Assembly: GCA_002698995.1 (NCBI GenBank)
Contig: PAAX01000011.1
Coordinates: forward strand, 95,459-159,458
DNA length: 64,000 nt
From: Ignavibacteriota bacterium
GTDB lineage: Bacteria; Bacteroidota; Ignavibacteria; Ignavibacteriales; Melioribacteraceae
Reading direction: 5' to 3'
In this document: piece after piece, positions 1 through 9,675 of the stretch
Layout of the letters: each line of letters opens with the position of its first letter
How positions within the stretch are numbered: position 1 is the stretch's first letter
Translations under genes and position numbers: made by a program
The notes under the pieces: model-generated
The model's input: the letters and a program-made list of their open reading frames with translations, nothing else
What the model was told of the DNA's origin: nothing
Database searches by the model: none

Positions 1-1
1 A

Positions 2-1519
2 ATTGATTATGCAATTGAAAATGCTAAAGTTGGTAATCAGCAGTTAGATATTCATTTTTTAATGCAGCATCTTGTTGAAAAAGGAATTAATCAGCATAAT
101 GCTTTATTAATTCTTGAAGGAGATGAAGCTGTTGCAAAGAGAAATAATGTTGAAACCGGAACAGCCGATGATAGAGAAAAATTATATATCGGCAGAAGAA
201 ATAGAGTAAATGAAATTGTTGATCAAGTTGAATACGAAGATTCAAAAAAGGGAGAGTTTTTTAATTACGTTGGCAGACTTGCATTGAATCCCTTAACCGG
301 ACTGCCGATACTGGGTTTTGTTCTTGTTCTTCTTTATTTCTTTATAGGTGATTTTGTTTCTCAAACTGTTGTTGGATTTACGGAAGGCACTATTGGTAAA
401 GGAGTAGTAGAATATAATGTAAAATCTTTTATTGCAAATTATACTGAAACTAATATAGATGTTACTTTATTAGATCAAGATGAAAATGTTATTGAAACGA
501 GAAATTTTAATTTTGAGAAAGGCTTAAACTCCAATCCTCAGTTAAAAGAGAATTTTGTTAGTTACTCCACTCAAGACGGCGCTGAATCTGAATTTCATTT
601 CGGTAATCCAATTGTTAAACTCTTCTTTGGTGAGTTCGGCGTTATTACAATGACTGTAACTTATCTTGTATTTTTACTTCTCCCGCTTGTACTATCTTTT
701 TACTTTGTAATGGCATTGTTGGAGGATTCAGGCTATCTCCCCCGCTTGGCTACCATGCTCGATAGAGCTTTTAATAAAATTGGATTGAATGGAAGAGCTG
801 TAATTCCAATTATGCTTGGTTTTGGATGCGTTACAATGGCAAATATTACAACACGACTTTTAGGAACTGACAGAGAAAAAACTATAGTTACAGCAATACT
901 TCAATTTGTTATTCCATGTTCAGCTCAATTAGCCGTAATTGCTGCTTTAATGGCTGGCGCTGGACCCATTCCACTCTTAATATATGGATTTGTGATTTTG
1001 ACCGTATTAATTACTTTATCAACCATATTAAATAAAATGCTGCCGGGCGAAAGTTCTCCTTTACTTATTGATCTTCCTACAATTCAAGTTCCTAAATTCT
1101 CGAATGTATTTAAGAAAATGGCTTATAGAACTTGGGGATTTATGAAAGAGGCAAGTTTATGGTTTTTTGTTGGAGCCTTTGCGGTAGGTATTTTACAAAT
1201 AACAGGCTTACTTGTTGAATGGCAGAATTTAATTGCTCCGGTTGTAACAGAATGGTTATTGCTTCCCAAAGAAGCCGCAACAGCATTTGTAATGGGAATT
1301 GTTCGAAGAGATTTTGGAGCTGCCGGTTTATTCGATTTAACTTTAACTTCCATGCAGATTACCGTTGCAATTATAACTATAACTTTATTTGTTCCTTGTA
1401 TAGCTTCATTTGTTGTTATGCTTAAAGAGAGAGGATTGAAAGAAGGGTTAACAGTTTGGTTTGGAACCTGGATTGTTGCTTTTCTTGTTGGCGGAATAGT
1501 TGCTCAAATAATTATTTAA
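2..1519 (+). CDS. feoB: Ferrous iron transporter FeoB, C-terminal part (5' end outside window)
   Basis: This is the membrane half of FeoB, the GTP-dependent ferrous iron importer of the inner membrane. The reading frame is open from base 2, so the N-terminal G domain lies upstream of the window; the first visible residues resemble the cytosolic helical domain. The family's Gate regions are present: an LLEDSGYLPR segment, GFGC and PCSAQ in the first Gate, and a GIVRRDFGAAG segment plus a VPCIASF Cys site in the second. The GFGC motif continues as VTMAN rather than the common NVPAI, so it belongs to a variant FeoB branch. About 60-80 polar residues separate the first two membrane spans. Identity is clear from family motifs; the exact metal is inferred. 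Confidence 0.9.
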   Translation: MDYAIENAKVGNQQLDIHFLMQHLVEKGINQHNALLILEGDEAVAKRNNVETGTADDREKLYIGRRNRVNEIVDQVEYEDSKKGEFFNYVGRLALNPLTGLPILGFVLVLLYFFIGDFVSQTVVGFTEGTIGKGVVEYNVKSFIANYTETNIDVTLLDQDENVIETRNFNFEKGLNSNPQLKENFVSYSTQDGAESEFHFGNPIVKLFFGEFGVITMTVTYLVFLLLPLVLSFYFVMALLEDSGYLPRLATMLDRAFNKIGLNGRAVIPIMLGFGCVTMANITTRLLGTDREKTIVTAILQFVIPCSAQLAVIAALMAGAGPIPLLIYGFVILTVLITLSTILNKMLPGESSPLLIDLPTIQVPKFSNVFKKMAYRTWGFMKEASLWFFVGAFAVGILQITGLLVEWQNLIAPVVTEWLLLPKEAATAFVMGIVRRDFGAAGLFDLTLTSMQITVAIITITLFVPCIASFVVMLKERGLKEGLTVWFGTWIVAFLVGGIVAQIII

Positions 1520-1534
1520 TAGGATTAATTGAAA

Positions 1535-2260
1535 ATGGCAAAAAAGAAACTTCCTAAATATCCATTAGTCTGGCAGAAAGATGATTTTTTTATTAAAATC
1601 TTCTGCTCTATACCTAATATTGCAACTGGAATATTATTGACTACAGATAAATCTATTTTTGTTATTGATCCCGGTGATGGAATTTTAAGAGATTTAAATA
1701 AAGAATTAGATAAAGAGAAAATCTTAAGTATTTCAGATATTTTTATAAGTCATGGTCATCATGATCATGTTGGCGGAGTTTGGTCTTTGCTTACGTACAT
1801 GTCTGTAATGAGCAGAACCAAACCGTTAAATATTTATTTCCCGAAAGGGAGTTTAGAAATTCCATCAATTTACAAAGCTTTTTTAAGCGTTTACAAAAAA
1901 GAAGTAAATTTTGAAATTGCTCTTATCGAAATTGAAGAAAATCATAAATCGTTTAGAAAGAAAAATGTAACTATAAAGCCTTTCAAGGTGGTTCATAAAG
2001 AACCTTCACACGATTCTTTACCACCTGCTGAAGTTCCCTCTTTAGGATTCAAGTTTACTTATGATAAAAAATCTATCTGCTATGGAGGCGATACTGCATA
2101 CTGCGAAAATTTAGTAAACAATGTTAAAGGATCCGACTTGGCAATTATTGAAGCCGGAGCAGAAGATGAATCGGAATCAGATTTACATCTTACAATAGAA
2201 CAAGCCGAAGAAATAGGAAGCAGTGCAAAAGAATATTTTTTGGTTCACGTTCCCGAATAA
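1535..2260 (+). CDS. MBL-fold metallo-hydrolase
   Basis: A 241-residue metallo-beta-lactamase-fold protein. The metal-binding HxHxDH motif is visible as SHGHHDHVGG (His73, His75, Asp77, His78), with a later VVHKEP histidine and a YGGDT segment that supplies a bridging aspartate as in RNase Z-type members. The substrate cannot be read from sequence; the YGGDT segment points to the RNase Z / phosphodiesterase-like side of the superfamily. The ATG at 1535 is preferred over a TTG six bases upstream because AGGA at 1521-1524 is well spaced for it. It lies 15 bp after feoB and may be co-transcribed. Confidence 0.75.
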   Translation: MAKKKLPKYPLVWQKDDFFIKIFCSIPNIATGILLTTDKSIFVIDPGDGILRDLNKELDKEKILSISDIFISHGHHDHVGGVWSLLTYMSVMSRTKPLNIYFPKGSLEIPSIYKAFLSVYKKEVNFEIALIEIEENHKSFRKKNVTIKPFKVVHKEPSHDSLPPAEVPSLGFKFTYDKKSICYGGDTAYCENLVNNVKGSDLAIIEAGAEDESESDLHLTIEQAEEIGSSAKEYFLVHVPE

Positions 2261-2305
2261 TTATATTATAATATTACTTTACAAAATTAATTTTGAGGTT
2301 GTTAA

Positions 2306-4090
2306 ATGAAACGAATTGTTTTATCCCTCTTTTTATTAATTCAATTCAGCTTAATTGCACAAAACAATAATCCCGCTATAACCAAAGAAGAAATTAAAGA
2401 TCATATTACTTATCTAGCTTCGGATGAATTAGAAGGAAGATTCAGCGGAAGTAAAGGTGAAAAACTTGCCGGTGATTATATTGCAAAGGAATTCCAATCT
2501 TATGGATTAAAGACAATGTTCGGTGATTCATATTTTCAAGAATTTGATTTTACCAGCAATATTAAACTTGGAGAGAATAATTTTTTAACCATATCATTTG
2601 GTGAACAATCTCATAACCTCAAAATTAATGATGATTTTATTACTGCTCCTTTTTCAGGAAACGGTAAATTTGAGGGAGAAATTGTTTTTGCAGGATACGG
2701 TATTTCTTCAGACAAATTAAATTATGATGATTATGAAGGAATAGATGTTAAAGATAAATTTGTATTGGTTATGAGATATAATCCTGATAATGACAGTACC
2801 AAATCTGAGTTTGACGCCTTTTCAGCTTTGAGAAGAAAAGCATCTATTGCCAAAGATAAAGGAGCAAAAGGGATAATTTTTGTAAATGGTTTCAAACCAG
2901 CCGAAGATGATAACTTAGTAGAATTCAAATATGATCGATCAGCTGGAATTGATGATTTTCCTGCAGTTCATGTAAAGAGAGATTTTGCAGATAAATTGTT
3001 GGCTGCTAACGGAAAAAACTTCAAAGAGATTCAAGCAGAAATTGACAATACAAAAAAGCCTAATTCTTTTCTGATTACTGATGGGAAAGCAAATGTTGAA
3101 ACAGAAGTTATTTATAATAACGGTGTAGGAAGAAATGTTGTCGGCTGGATTGAAGGAAGTGACCCTGAGTTAAAAAATGAATACATTGTCTTAGGTGCTC
3201 ATTATGATCATCTTGGTTATGGTGAAGTCGGTTCATTATACAGAGGTGATGATATTTTAATCCATAATGGAGCTGATGATAATGCTTCCGGTACAACCGG
3301 ATTATTAGAACTAGCTGAGAAATTTGCATCAGATCCCTCACAAATTAAAAGAAGTATTATTTTTATGGCTTTTTCCGGTGAGGAATTAGGATTGCTTGGC
3401 TCTATATATATCGTTAATAATTCCCCCGTTAATATTGAGAACATTGCTGCAATGTTAAATATGGATATGATTGGGAGACTAAATGAAGATACCGTTTTAA
3501 ACGTTATTGGTGTGGGAACTTCAACTAATTTCAAATCGATGCTCGAAGAAAAAAATAGTTTCGGTTTTAATTTGAGCTTCACCGATGACGGATTTGGCGG
3601 AAGTGATCATCAATCATTTACAAATAAAAATATTCCGGTTCTATTTTTCTTTACGGGAACACATGAGGATTATCACAAACCGAGTGATGATACTGAAAAA
3701 ATCAACTTTGCCGGTCAAGAAGATATTGTTAAATATGTTTATGATGTTACAGTGGAGTTGAGTAATACAGAAGCGAGACCAGATTATGTTCAAGTAAAAA
3801 GAGAAGCACCAAGAGCCGGTTATGGCGGTAAAGTTTATGTTGGAACAGTTCCCGAATTTGGATATGAAGGAAAAGGATTTAAATTAAGCGGTGTAAGTGA
3901 TGGAGGACCCGCACAGTTAGCCGGACTGCAAGGGGGTGACATCATGATAAAATTCGGTAAAAAAGATTTAGAAAATATTTATGATTTTATGTATGCTATG
4001 AGTGAATATTCTCCAGGCGATGAAGTTGATGTTGTAGTTCTTAGAGATGGCGAAGAAAAAACTTTTACTCTAAAACTTCAAAGTAAATAA
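2306..4090 (+). CDS. Secreted M28-family zinc aminopeptidase with PA insert and C-terminal PDZ domain
   Basis: An exported aminopeptidase of 594 residues. It has a signal peptide (residues 1 to about 18, hydrophobic core then IAQ), a protease-associated (PA) domain around residues 110-250, and an M28 catalytic domain with the expected zinc and catalytic motifs in order: GAHYDHLG near 296, GADDNASG near 322, FSGEELG near 356, NMDMIGRL near 386 and GGSDHQSF near 431. The last 90 or so residues form a PDZ-like domain (GPAQLAGLQGGDIMIKFG). It probably trims peptides in the periplasm or outside the cell. GAGG precedes the ATG. A good terminator hairpin follows the gene. Confidence 0.9.
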   Translation: MKRIVLSLFLLIQFSLIAQNNNPAITKEEIKDHITYLASDELEGRFSGSKGEKLAGDYIAKEFQSYGLKTMFGDSYFQEFDFTSNIKLGENNFLTISFGEQSHNLKINDDFITAPFSGNGKFEGEIVFAGYGISSDKLNYDDYEGIDVKDKFVLVMRYNPDNDSTKSEFDAFSALRRKASIAKDKGAKGIIFVNGFKPAEDDNLVEFKYDRSAGIDDFPAVHVKRDFADKLLAANGKNFKEIQAEIDNTKKPNSFLITDGKANVETEVIYNNGVGRNVVGWIEGSDPELKNEYIVLGAHYDHLGYGEVGSLYRGDDILIHNGADDNASGTTGLLELAEKFASDPSQIKRSIIFMAFSGEELGLLGSIYIVNNSPVNIENIAAMLNMDMIGRLNEDTVLNVIGVGTSTNFKSMLEEKNSFGFNLSFTDDGFGGSDHQSFTNKNIPVLFFFTGTHEDYHKPSDDTEKINFAGQEDIVKYVYDVTVELSNTEARPDYVQVKREAPRAGYGGKVYVGTVPEFGYEGKGFKLSGVSDGGPAQLAGLQGGDIMIKFGKKDLENIYDFMYAMSEYSPGDEVDVVVLRDGEEKTFTLKLQSK

Positions 4091-4118
4091 CCGATTCTTA
4101 TTATATTTTTTAATAACT

Positions 4119-4154
4119 AAATCCTCGTTGAATCTTTTCTGCGGGGATTTTTTT
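4119..4154 (+). terminator. Rho-independent terminator after the M28 peptidase
   Basis: An AAATCCTCG / CGGGGATTT stem with one G-T wobble and a loop of about 14 bases is followed directly by a run of T on the plus strand. It sits 28 bp after the peptidase stop codon and before the CYTH gene. Confidence 0.7.
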
Positions 4155-4165
4155 AGGATAAATTA

Positions 4166-4669
4166 ATGAGTAAAAATATTGAAATAAAAGCGAAAGTAAA
4201 TCTAAATGATATTGAGAAAAATGTAGTATTACTAAAAAATATTTCAACTCCGCAAATTATAATTCAAGAAGATGTTTTTTTGAATCACAAGGAAGGAAGA
4301 TTAAAATTAAGAAAATTCCCAAATGGGAAATGCGAATTGATTTTTTACAAAAGAGATAATTTAAACGGACCTAAATCATCTGTGTATTATATTTATAATT
4401 CAACTAATACAAACGAACTTCAGGATTTTTTGATCAATTCATTTGGACTAAGAGGAATTGTTAGAAAAACCAGAAAACTTTATTTGTTCAAGAATACTAG
4501 AATTCATTTGGACGAAGTAGAAAGTTTAGGTGAGTTTCTTGAATTAGAAGTTATAGTTAATGATGAAACAGCATGCAGACAAACTGCTGATGACTTAATA
4601 AATTATCTTCAAATTTCTGAGGAAATGTTAATCGATAAAGCTTATATTGATTTGTTAGAAGAAAATTAG
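4166..4669 (+). CDS. CYTH domain protein (CyaB-like / class IV cyclase fold)
   Basis: A 167-residue cytosolic protein built from a single CYTH (triphosphate tunnel metalloenzyme) domain. The N-terminus reads NIEIKAKV, the signature strand of CyaB-like members, followed by a QEDVFLN segment, GRLKLRKF and a late LDEVESLGEFLELE strand that carries the acidic metal ligands. Such proteins bind triphosphate compounds; members act as class IV adenylate cyclases, thiamine triphosphatases or inorganic triphosphatases. Sequence alone does not separate these activities. An AGGA ribosome site lies 9 bp before the ATG. It is followed after 10 bp by the DUF1543 gene, so the two probably share a transcript. 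Confidence 0.75.
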   Translation: MSKNIEIKAKVNLNDIEKNVVLLKNISTPQIIIQEDVFLNHKEGRLKLRKFPNGKCELIFYKRDNLNGPKSSVYYIYNSTNTNELQDFLINSFGLRGIVRKTRKLYLFKNTRIHLDEVESLGEFLELEVIVNDETACRQTADDLINYLQISEEMLIDKAYIDLLEEN

Positions 4670-4679
4670 GTTAAATACT

Positions 4680-5207
4680 ATGAAACTCTTTTCAGTTTTT
4701 CTTGGCGGCGAGGCTCCTAAATGCAATACTGAACTGCACGATGTTGTTTTTGCTGTCGGTAAAAATATAGAATCGACATACTTACAGCTATTAGACAAAT
4801 GGTTTGGGACTCCGCAATCACTTCATATTGATTCTTGGTTTGAAGTAAAATCTGTTGATGGATATAAAATTAAACTCTCTAAGAAAAAGGAACAAAGTTC
4901 TAAAAAATTATTTTTTGTAAATCTTGGCGGATACGATAAAAATATTTTTGGAGAACTTCATACCTACACTTTATGTGTTGCATCAAAAATTAGTGAAGCT
5001 AAAAAAATATCAAAGAGGAAATTACTTCAGGATGCTTTTCAAGTTCATACAGATAATATCTTTGAAGTTGATATTTGCTTTCCTGTTGAAAAAGTTAACG
5101 GATACTATATTAATTTAGAGTTCACCGGCAAAGAAATTAAGCATAACTACAATAACGAATATCATAAAATTCCGAAGGAAATTATTTCATCTTATCTATT
5201 AAAATAA
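4680..5207 (+). CDS. DUF1543 domain protein
   Basis: A 175-residue protein with two DUF1543-like halves: KLFSVFLGGEAPKCNTELHD at the start, an HIDSWFEVKSVDGYKIKL strand, then FVNLGGYDKNIFGELH and a second ending VNGYYINLEF. The duplicated arrangement (LGG ... E.H ... D..F.V..V.GY.I.L) is the known layout of this uncharacterised family. No signal peptide or membrane span is seen, so it is probably cytosolic. Its function is unknown. It lies between the CYTH gene and the amidohydrolase, separated from each by only 10 bp, which suggests one operon. Confidence 0.7.
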   Translation: MKLFSVFLGGEAPKCNTELHDVVFAVGKNIESTYLQLLDKWFGTPQSLHIDSWFEVKSVDGYKIKLSKKKEQSSKKLFFVNLGGYDKNIFGELHTYTLCVASKISEAKKISKRKLLQDAFQVHTDNIFEVDICFPVEKVNGYYINLEFTGKEIKHNYNNEYHKIPKEIISSYLLK

Positions 5208-5217
5208 AGAGATAAAA

Positions 5218-6915
5218 ATGAGTAAAATAAGTCGCCGTAAATTTTTACAAGGTACTGCATTAATCGGAACCTCTTCCCTGCTCTTAGGAAATCAATCATA
5301 CTCAAAAATATTCTTTAACGATAATTTTGATCTGTTAATAATTAACGGAACCATAATTGACGGATTGGGAAATCCTTCATTCAAAGCTGATATCGGGATT
5401 AAAAATGATAGAATAGTTGATATTGGTAATCTTGTGGCGGCAACTGCTAAAAAAGTTATTAATGCTGATGGGTTAATTGTCTCACCCGGTTTTATAGATA
5501 TTCACACTCATACTGATTTAGGAATTTTAACTAATCCTTTAGGTGAAAGTAAAATACGTCAGGGTGTAACTTTAGAAGTTAGCGGAAACTGCGGTTCTTC
5601 TTTTGCACCAATTTCATTGAATAATTGGGAAGAAACTGCAAATCACTTTAATGATAAATACGGATTAGTATTAAAAGGAAACTCAATGAATGACTTCTTA
5701 ACAATGCTTGAAAGTCATTCGTTCAGTGTTAATCAAGCTACATTATTAGGATTAGGAACAATCCGCTCGTTATTCGTCGGTTTAGATGACAGAAAAGCAA
5801 CAGCAGATGAATTGCTAAAGATGAAAAATGCTGTTGAAGCATCCATAAAAGATGGCGCAGTTGGTGCTGCATCTGGATTAGAATATACTCCGGGAAGTTT
5901 TGCTGATACAGATGAATTAATTGAGTTGTGCAAAGCCATTCCAAAGGAAGTAGGTTTATACGCAACCCACATGCGTAATGAAGACGATTATGGTGAAGAA
6001 GCGGTTGATGAAGCGATTAAGATTGCAAGAGATTCGGGAGCAAGACTTCAAATGTCTCATCTCAAAGCTTCAGGAAAATCAAATTGGTACAAAGTAGAAT
6101 CACTACTTGCAAAAATGGATAACGCAATTGCAGAAGGATTAGAAGTTCATTCCGATAGATATCCTTATGTTGCATATCATACAGGGTTAGCCAACTTGTT
6201 TCCTTTATGGTCAAGAGACGGTGGAGACAATGCATTCATTGAAAGACTAAATTCAGAAAATGATATCAAAAAAATAAAAGAGTATACCGAGAAAAAAGTA
6301 AACAATCTTGATGGTAATTGGGATGGAGTAGTGATTTCCGGGATAGGCAAAGCAGAACTTAATGATTATAAAGGAATGTCTATTCAAAAAGTAAGTGAAG
6401 AGCTAAATCTTGAACCTTTTGAAGCAGCAACTTATTTAATAAAAGAATCCGGTAATTCAGTCAGTATGGTTGGTTTTGGAATGAGCGAAAAATCTACGGA
6501 AAAAATATTATCACATCCAAGAGTTATGATTGCTTCTGATGCCGGTGCACACGCTCCATATCCTCCAATGAACAATAAAATTGCACATCCAAGAGCGTAT
6601 GGAACTTTTCCCAGAGCAATTGCAAAATATGTTAAAGAACGAAAAATATGTTCTTTGGAAGAAATGATTAAGAAAATGACTTCTATGCCGGCAGATAAAA
6701 TTTTAATAAAGGACAGAGGAAGAATAGCAAAAAATAAGATTGCAGATATTACCATTTTAGATTTTAATAAAATCAAGGATGAAGCCACTTTTGTAGATTC
6801 ACACAATTATCCAACCGGAGTTCCTTATGTAATTGTTAATGGAAATGTTGTAATTGATAAAGGAGAACATACCGGGAATAAACCGGGGAAAATTTTAAGA
6901 AGTTTTACTTCATAA
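5218..6915 (+). CDS. D-aminoacylase / N-acyl-D-amino-acid deacylase family amidohydrolase, Tat-exported
   Basis: A 565-residue amidohydrolase. The N-terminus has a twin-arginine signal (SRRKFLQG followed by a hydrophobic stretch), so the folded metalloenzyme is probably exported to the periplasm. The D-aminoacylase pattern is present: DIHTHTDLG metal ligands, SGNCGSSFAP with the family cysteine, YATHMRNE, QMSHLKASG, and ASDAGAHAPYP near the end, followed by the closing TGNKPGKILR. Members remove acyl groups from N-acyl-D-amino acids or cleave related amides and cyclic dipeptides; the exact substrate is not predictable. It ends the CYTH-DUF1543 operon. Confidence 0.85.
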   Translation: MSKISRRKFLQGTALIGTSSLLLGNQSYSKIFFNDNFDLLIINGTIIDGLGNPSFKADIGIKNDRIVDIGNLVAATAKKVINADGLIVSPGFIDIHTHTDLGILTNPLGESKIRQGVTLEVSGNCGSSFAPISLNNWEETANHFNDKYGLVLKGNSMNDFLTMLESHSFSVNQATLLGLGTIRSLFVGLDDRKATADELLKMKNAVEASIKDGAVGAASGLEYTPGSFADTDELIELCKAIPKEVGLYATHMRNEDDYGEEAVDEAIKIARDSGARLQMSHLKASGKSNWYKVESLLAKMDNAIAEGLEVHSDRYPYVAYHTGLANLFPLWSRDGGDNAFIERLNSENDIKKIKEYTEKKVNNLDGNWDGVVISGIGKAELNDYKGMSIQKVSEELNLEPFEAATYLIKESGNSVSMVGFGMSEKSTEKILSHPRVMIASDAGAHAPYPPMNNKIAHPRAYGTFPRAIAKYVKERKICSLEEMIKKMTSMPADKILIKDRGRIAKNKIADITILDFNKIKDEATFVDSHNYPTGVPYVIVNGNVVIDKGEHTGNKPGKILRSFTS

Positions 6916-6997
6916 TTTTTTTTTGAGTAAATCAGTTAACTGAAAATATTTTTTAGTTTCTGAGTTTTTTAATCCTTGAATTAGATTATTTTTGGTG

Positions 6998-8023
6998 ATG
7001 ATAAAAAATGAAAACTTTTCTCTCCAAAGATTAACAGCACTCTGGGCTTTTAGTGAAGCTGCTTTAGGTGGATTGCTTCACGCGCTTCATATTCCCTTTT
7101 CAGGAGTAGTACTCGGGGGATTTGCAATTATGTTCATTTCATTAATTGCATATTATTCAAAAAATCATTCCGAAATATTAAAAGCCTTAGCAATAGTATT
7201 AGCAGTAAAATTCGCGGTTAGTCCTCACACTCCAATAGGTGCCTACATTTCAGTTTCTGTCCAGGGTTTAGCAGGTTATCTAGTTTTTAGATTTATAAAA
7301 AATTATCGCTTCTCTGTTTTCATACTTTCAGTTTTTGCAATGCTTTTCTCTTCAATGCAGAAAATAATTGTTTACATTATCTTATTCGGTTTTGATTTAA
7401 TTAACTCTATAAATATGTTTATTTCAATCTCAACAAAGCAGCTCCCTTTTTTGAAATCATTACCAAATAATTTCAACTACGGTTTATTCATTATTTCCGT
7501 TTATCTCGGGGTTTATTTGATAAGTGGTTTTGTAATCGGTTTCATAATTTCAAAATTACCAAAATGGCTTGATGATGCATGGGAGAACAATGTTTATAAA
7601 AATATTGAAGTGAACAATAAATCAAATCAAGTTTTTTTTGATGCAAAGAAAAAGAAAAAAAGTAAGAAAAAAGCAGTTCCAATAATCTTATCAGTTTCAA
7701 TTCTTTTATTAATATTTTCTTATTTATTTCCACAATATGAAAAGTTGGAATCAACTAGACTATTAATTATAATTATAAGAGCCTTATCAATATTAGCTAT
7801 TTGGTATCTTATTGTTATTCCGATATTATCAAAAATTCTTAAGAAGTTTGTCCAGAAAAGCAAATCAAAATATTCGGAAGAAGTAGATGAAATCATAAAT
7901 TTATTCCCTTTGCTTAAAGATACTTTCATTACCGGATGGCAGCATTCTAGAAACGAAAGACTATTAAATAAAGTTAAGTACTTTCTTGTTTTTCTTATAT
8001 TAACTTTTTTAACAAAAGAGTAA
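6998..8023 (+). CDS. Multi-pass membrane protein of unknown function
   Basis: A protein of 341 residues with an N-terminal block of about five hydrophobic spans (LTALWAFSEAALGGLLHALH onwards), a lysine-rich cytosolic linker (KKKKKSKKKA near residue 225), two more spans and a charged C-terminal segment. The first block has the look of a small-molecule transporter or ECF S-component-like membrane domain, but no motif proves this. The ATG at 6998 follows in-frame TTG and GTG codons with no strong ribosome site, so the start is uncertain. It is separated by about 80 bp from the amidohydrolase and 107 bp from the purine cluster. I do not recognise its function. Confidence 0.55.
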   Translation: MIKNENFSLQRLTALWAFSEAALGGLLHALHIPFSGVVLGGFAIMFISLIAYYSKNHSEILKALAIVLAVKFAVSPHTPIGAYISVSVQGLAGYLVFRFIKNYRFSVFILSVFAMLFSSMQKIIVYIILFGFDLINSINMFISISTKQLPFLKSLPNNFNYGLFIISVYLGVYLISGFVIGFIISKLPKWLDDAWENNVYKNIEVNNKSNQVFFDAKKKKKSKKKAVPIILSVSILLLIFSYLFPQYEKLESTRLLIIIIRALSILAIWYLIVIPILSKILKKFVQKSKSKYSEEVDEIINLFPLLKDTFITGWQHSRNERLLNKVKYFLVFLILTFLTKE

Positions 8024-8130
8024 AAATTAGAACGCCAATTTTATATTAAATTAACATTTTATTTTATAGATTACGAGATAAGATTGTCGTTTATAATCTA
8101 TTTTTTATTTGCTCTTAATAAGGAGTTTTT

Positions 8131-9591
8131 ATGGATACATGGAAATGGGAAATTAAGAACCATGAATATTTAGAAAGAACTATCAAGCGATGTAAAGAAA
8201 ACAAAATACTATTACCTACATTTGAACAGCTTAAACATCCTCACAAAATCCCAAAAGAGATACAAGAAAAATTAAAATCTATAGGTCTCCAAGATGTTCA
8301 TCCTCTAAATCTTTTTAGAATTAATTGGAATAACAATCCGAATGACGGGTCAATCGGCGGAATTAATTATTTAGAAATTCCCAAGGAAATAACCGGAGTT
8401 AAAGCAAGAATAATAGGCTTGGTTGGCAAACACTTTCCAACCGGTGCTCATAAAGTCGGCGCTACATATGGATGTCTTGCACCTTACTTGGTTACAGGAA
8501 GATTCGATCCAGAATACCATAAAGCTGTCTGGCCGTCAACCGGAAATTACTGTCGCGGCGGTGCTTTCAATTCTGCTTTACTTACAGTTCATGCTGTTGC
8601 AATTCTTCCGGAAGAAATGAGTCAAGAGAGATTTGATTGGCTAAAAAATATTGGTTCGGAAGTATACGCAACTCCCGGATGTGAAAGCAACGTAAAAGAG
8701 ATTTATGATAAATGTCACGAACTAGAAGCGGAAAGTGATGAATACCTTATATTCAACCAATTTGATCAATTCGGAAATCCAATCTGGCACTATGAAATTA
8801 CGGGAAATACGATTGATGAATTATTCAATCAAATAAAAGAAAAAGATCAACGTTTATCAGCTTATGTAAGTGCAACCGGATCTGCCGGTACAATTGCTGC
8901 TGGTGATTATCTTAAAAAAGTTTATCCACACATGAAGGTACTTGCTTCCGAAGCTTTACAATGTCCAACTTTATTAATGAATGGTTTCGGCGGGCATAGA
9001 ATAGAAGGAATTGGCGATAAACACGTTCCATGGATTCACAATGTTAAAAATACAGATGCTGTTTGTGCAATTGATGATGAAGATCCTTTGAGAATATTGA
9101 GACTCTTCAACGAAAAAGAAGGTCATAATTATTTAAGAAAGCTTGGTGTAAAAGAAGAGATCGTTTCTCGTCTGCCTGAACTTGGAATCTCATGTATCAG
9201 TAATTTAATCAGTGCGATTAAACATGCAAAATATTATGAGCTAACCGAAAACGATGTGATATTCACTATTTTTACTGACTCCGCAGACCTTTATCAATCC
9301 AGGTTAAAGGAAATGAACGAAGCATGGGGAAGTTACAGCGAAACACAAGCTGCGATTGATTGGAACAGTGTTATCAAACATCAAGGAATTGATTACTTTA
9401 AAGAATTGAATTATTATGATAAGAAGAGCATTCATAATCTTAAATATTTTACCTGGGTTGAGCAGCAAGGTAAAGAGGTTGAAGAACTGAATGCTCAGTG
9501 GTATGATGAAAATTATTGGAATGAAAGATTTTCAATCGTTCCAGAGTGGGATAAACTTATAGATGAATTTAATAAAGAAGTCGGATTGTAA
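8131..9591 (+). CDS. Fold-type-II PLP-dependent enzyme (cysteine synthase / ammonia-lyase-like) at the head of the purine cluster
   Basis: A 486-residue PLP enzyme of the tryptophan synthase beta / cysteine synthase fold. The cofactor lysine is in PTGAHKVGA near residue 110 and the phosphate-binding loop is ATGSAGT near 250. It is longer than YgeX (about 400 residues) and has extended N- and C-terminal parts. A strong AAGGAG precedes the ATG. It is the first gene of the plus-strand run leading into the HyuA, SsnA, YgeY and YgeW genes. YgeX is the 2,3-diaminopropionate ammonia-lyase of this type of cluster; this protein or the one at 14943 could fill that role. The exact reaction is inferred, not shown. 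Confidence 0.65.
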   Translation: MDTWKWEIKNHEYLERTIKRCKENKILLPTFEQLKHPHKIPKEIQEKLKSIGLQDVHPLNLFRINWNNNPNDGSIGGINYLEIPKEITGVKARIIGLVGKHFPTGAHKVGATYGCLAPYLVTGRFDPEYHKAVWPSTGNYCRGGAFNSALLTVHAVAILPEEMSQERFDWLKNIGSEVYATPGCESNVKEIYDKCHELEAESDEYLIFNQFDQFGNPIWHYEITGNTIDELFNQIKEKDQRLSAYVSATGSAGTIAAGDYLKKVYPHMKVLASEALQCPTLLMNGFGGHRIEGIGDKHVPWIHNVKNTDAVCAIDDEDPLRILRLFNEKEGHNYLRKLGVKEEIVSRLPELGISCISNLISAIKHAKYYELTENDVIFTIFTDSADLYQSRLKEMNEAWGSYSETQAAIDWNSVIKHQGIDYFKELNYYDKKSIHNLKYFTWVEQQGKEVEELNAQWYDENYWNERFSIVPEWDKLIDEFNKEVGL

Positions 9592-9634
9592 TTTATAAAC
9601 AGTTAAAACGGTTAGAACGCATCTACTTTTACAT

Positions 9635-9660
9635 TAACCCACGGATTAATCCGTGGGTTA
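9635..9660. repeat. Perfect 26-bp intergenic palindrome
   Basis: The half-site TAACCCACGGATT is followed immediately by its exact reverse complement. It fills the 84-bp gap between the PLP enzyme and the HyuA-like gene. It has no T tract, so it is not a typical terminator. An imperfect relative lies at 19573-19600. Confidence 0.8.
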
Positions 9661-9675
9661 GCAGGGTTTCAATAA

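Noticed and set aside
6432..6806. 124-codon open frame on the minus strand inside the D-aminoacylase gene
   Set aside because: It lies fully opposite a gene with clear catalytic motifs, has no ribosome site and encodes nothing recognisable; it is a codon-use shadow.
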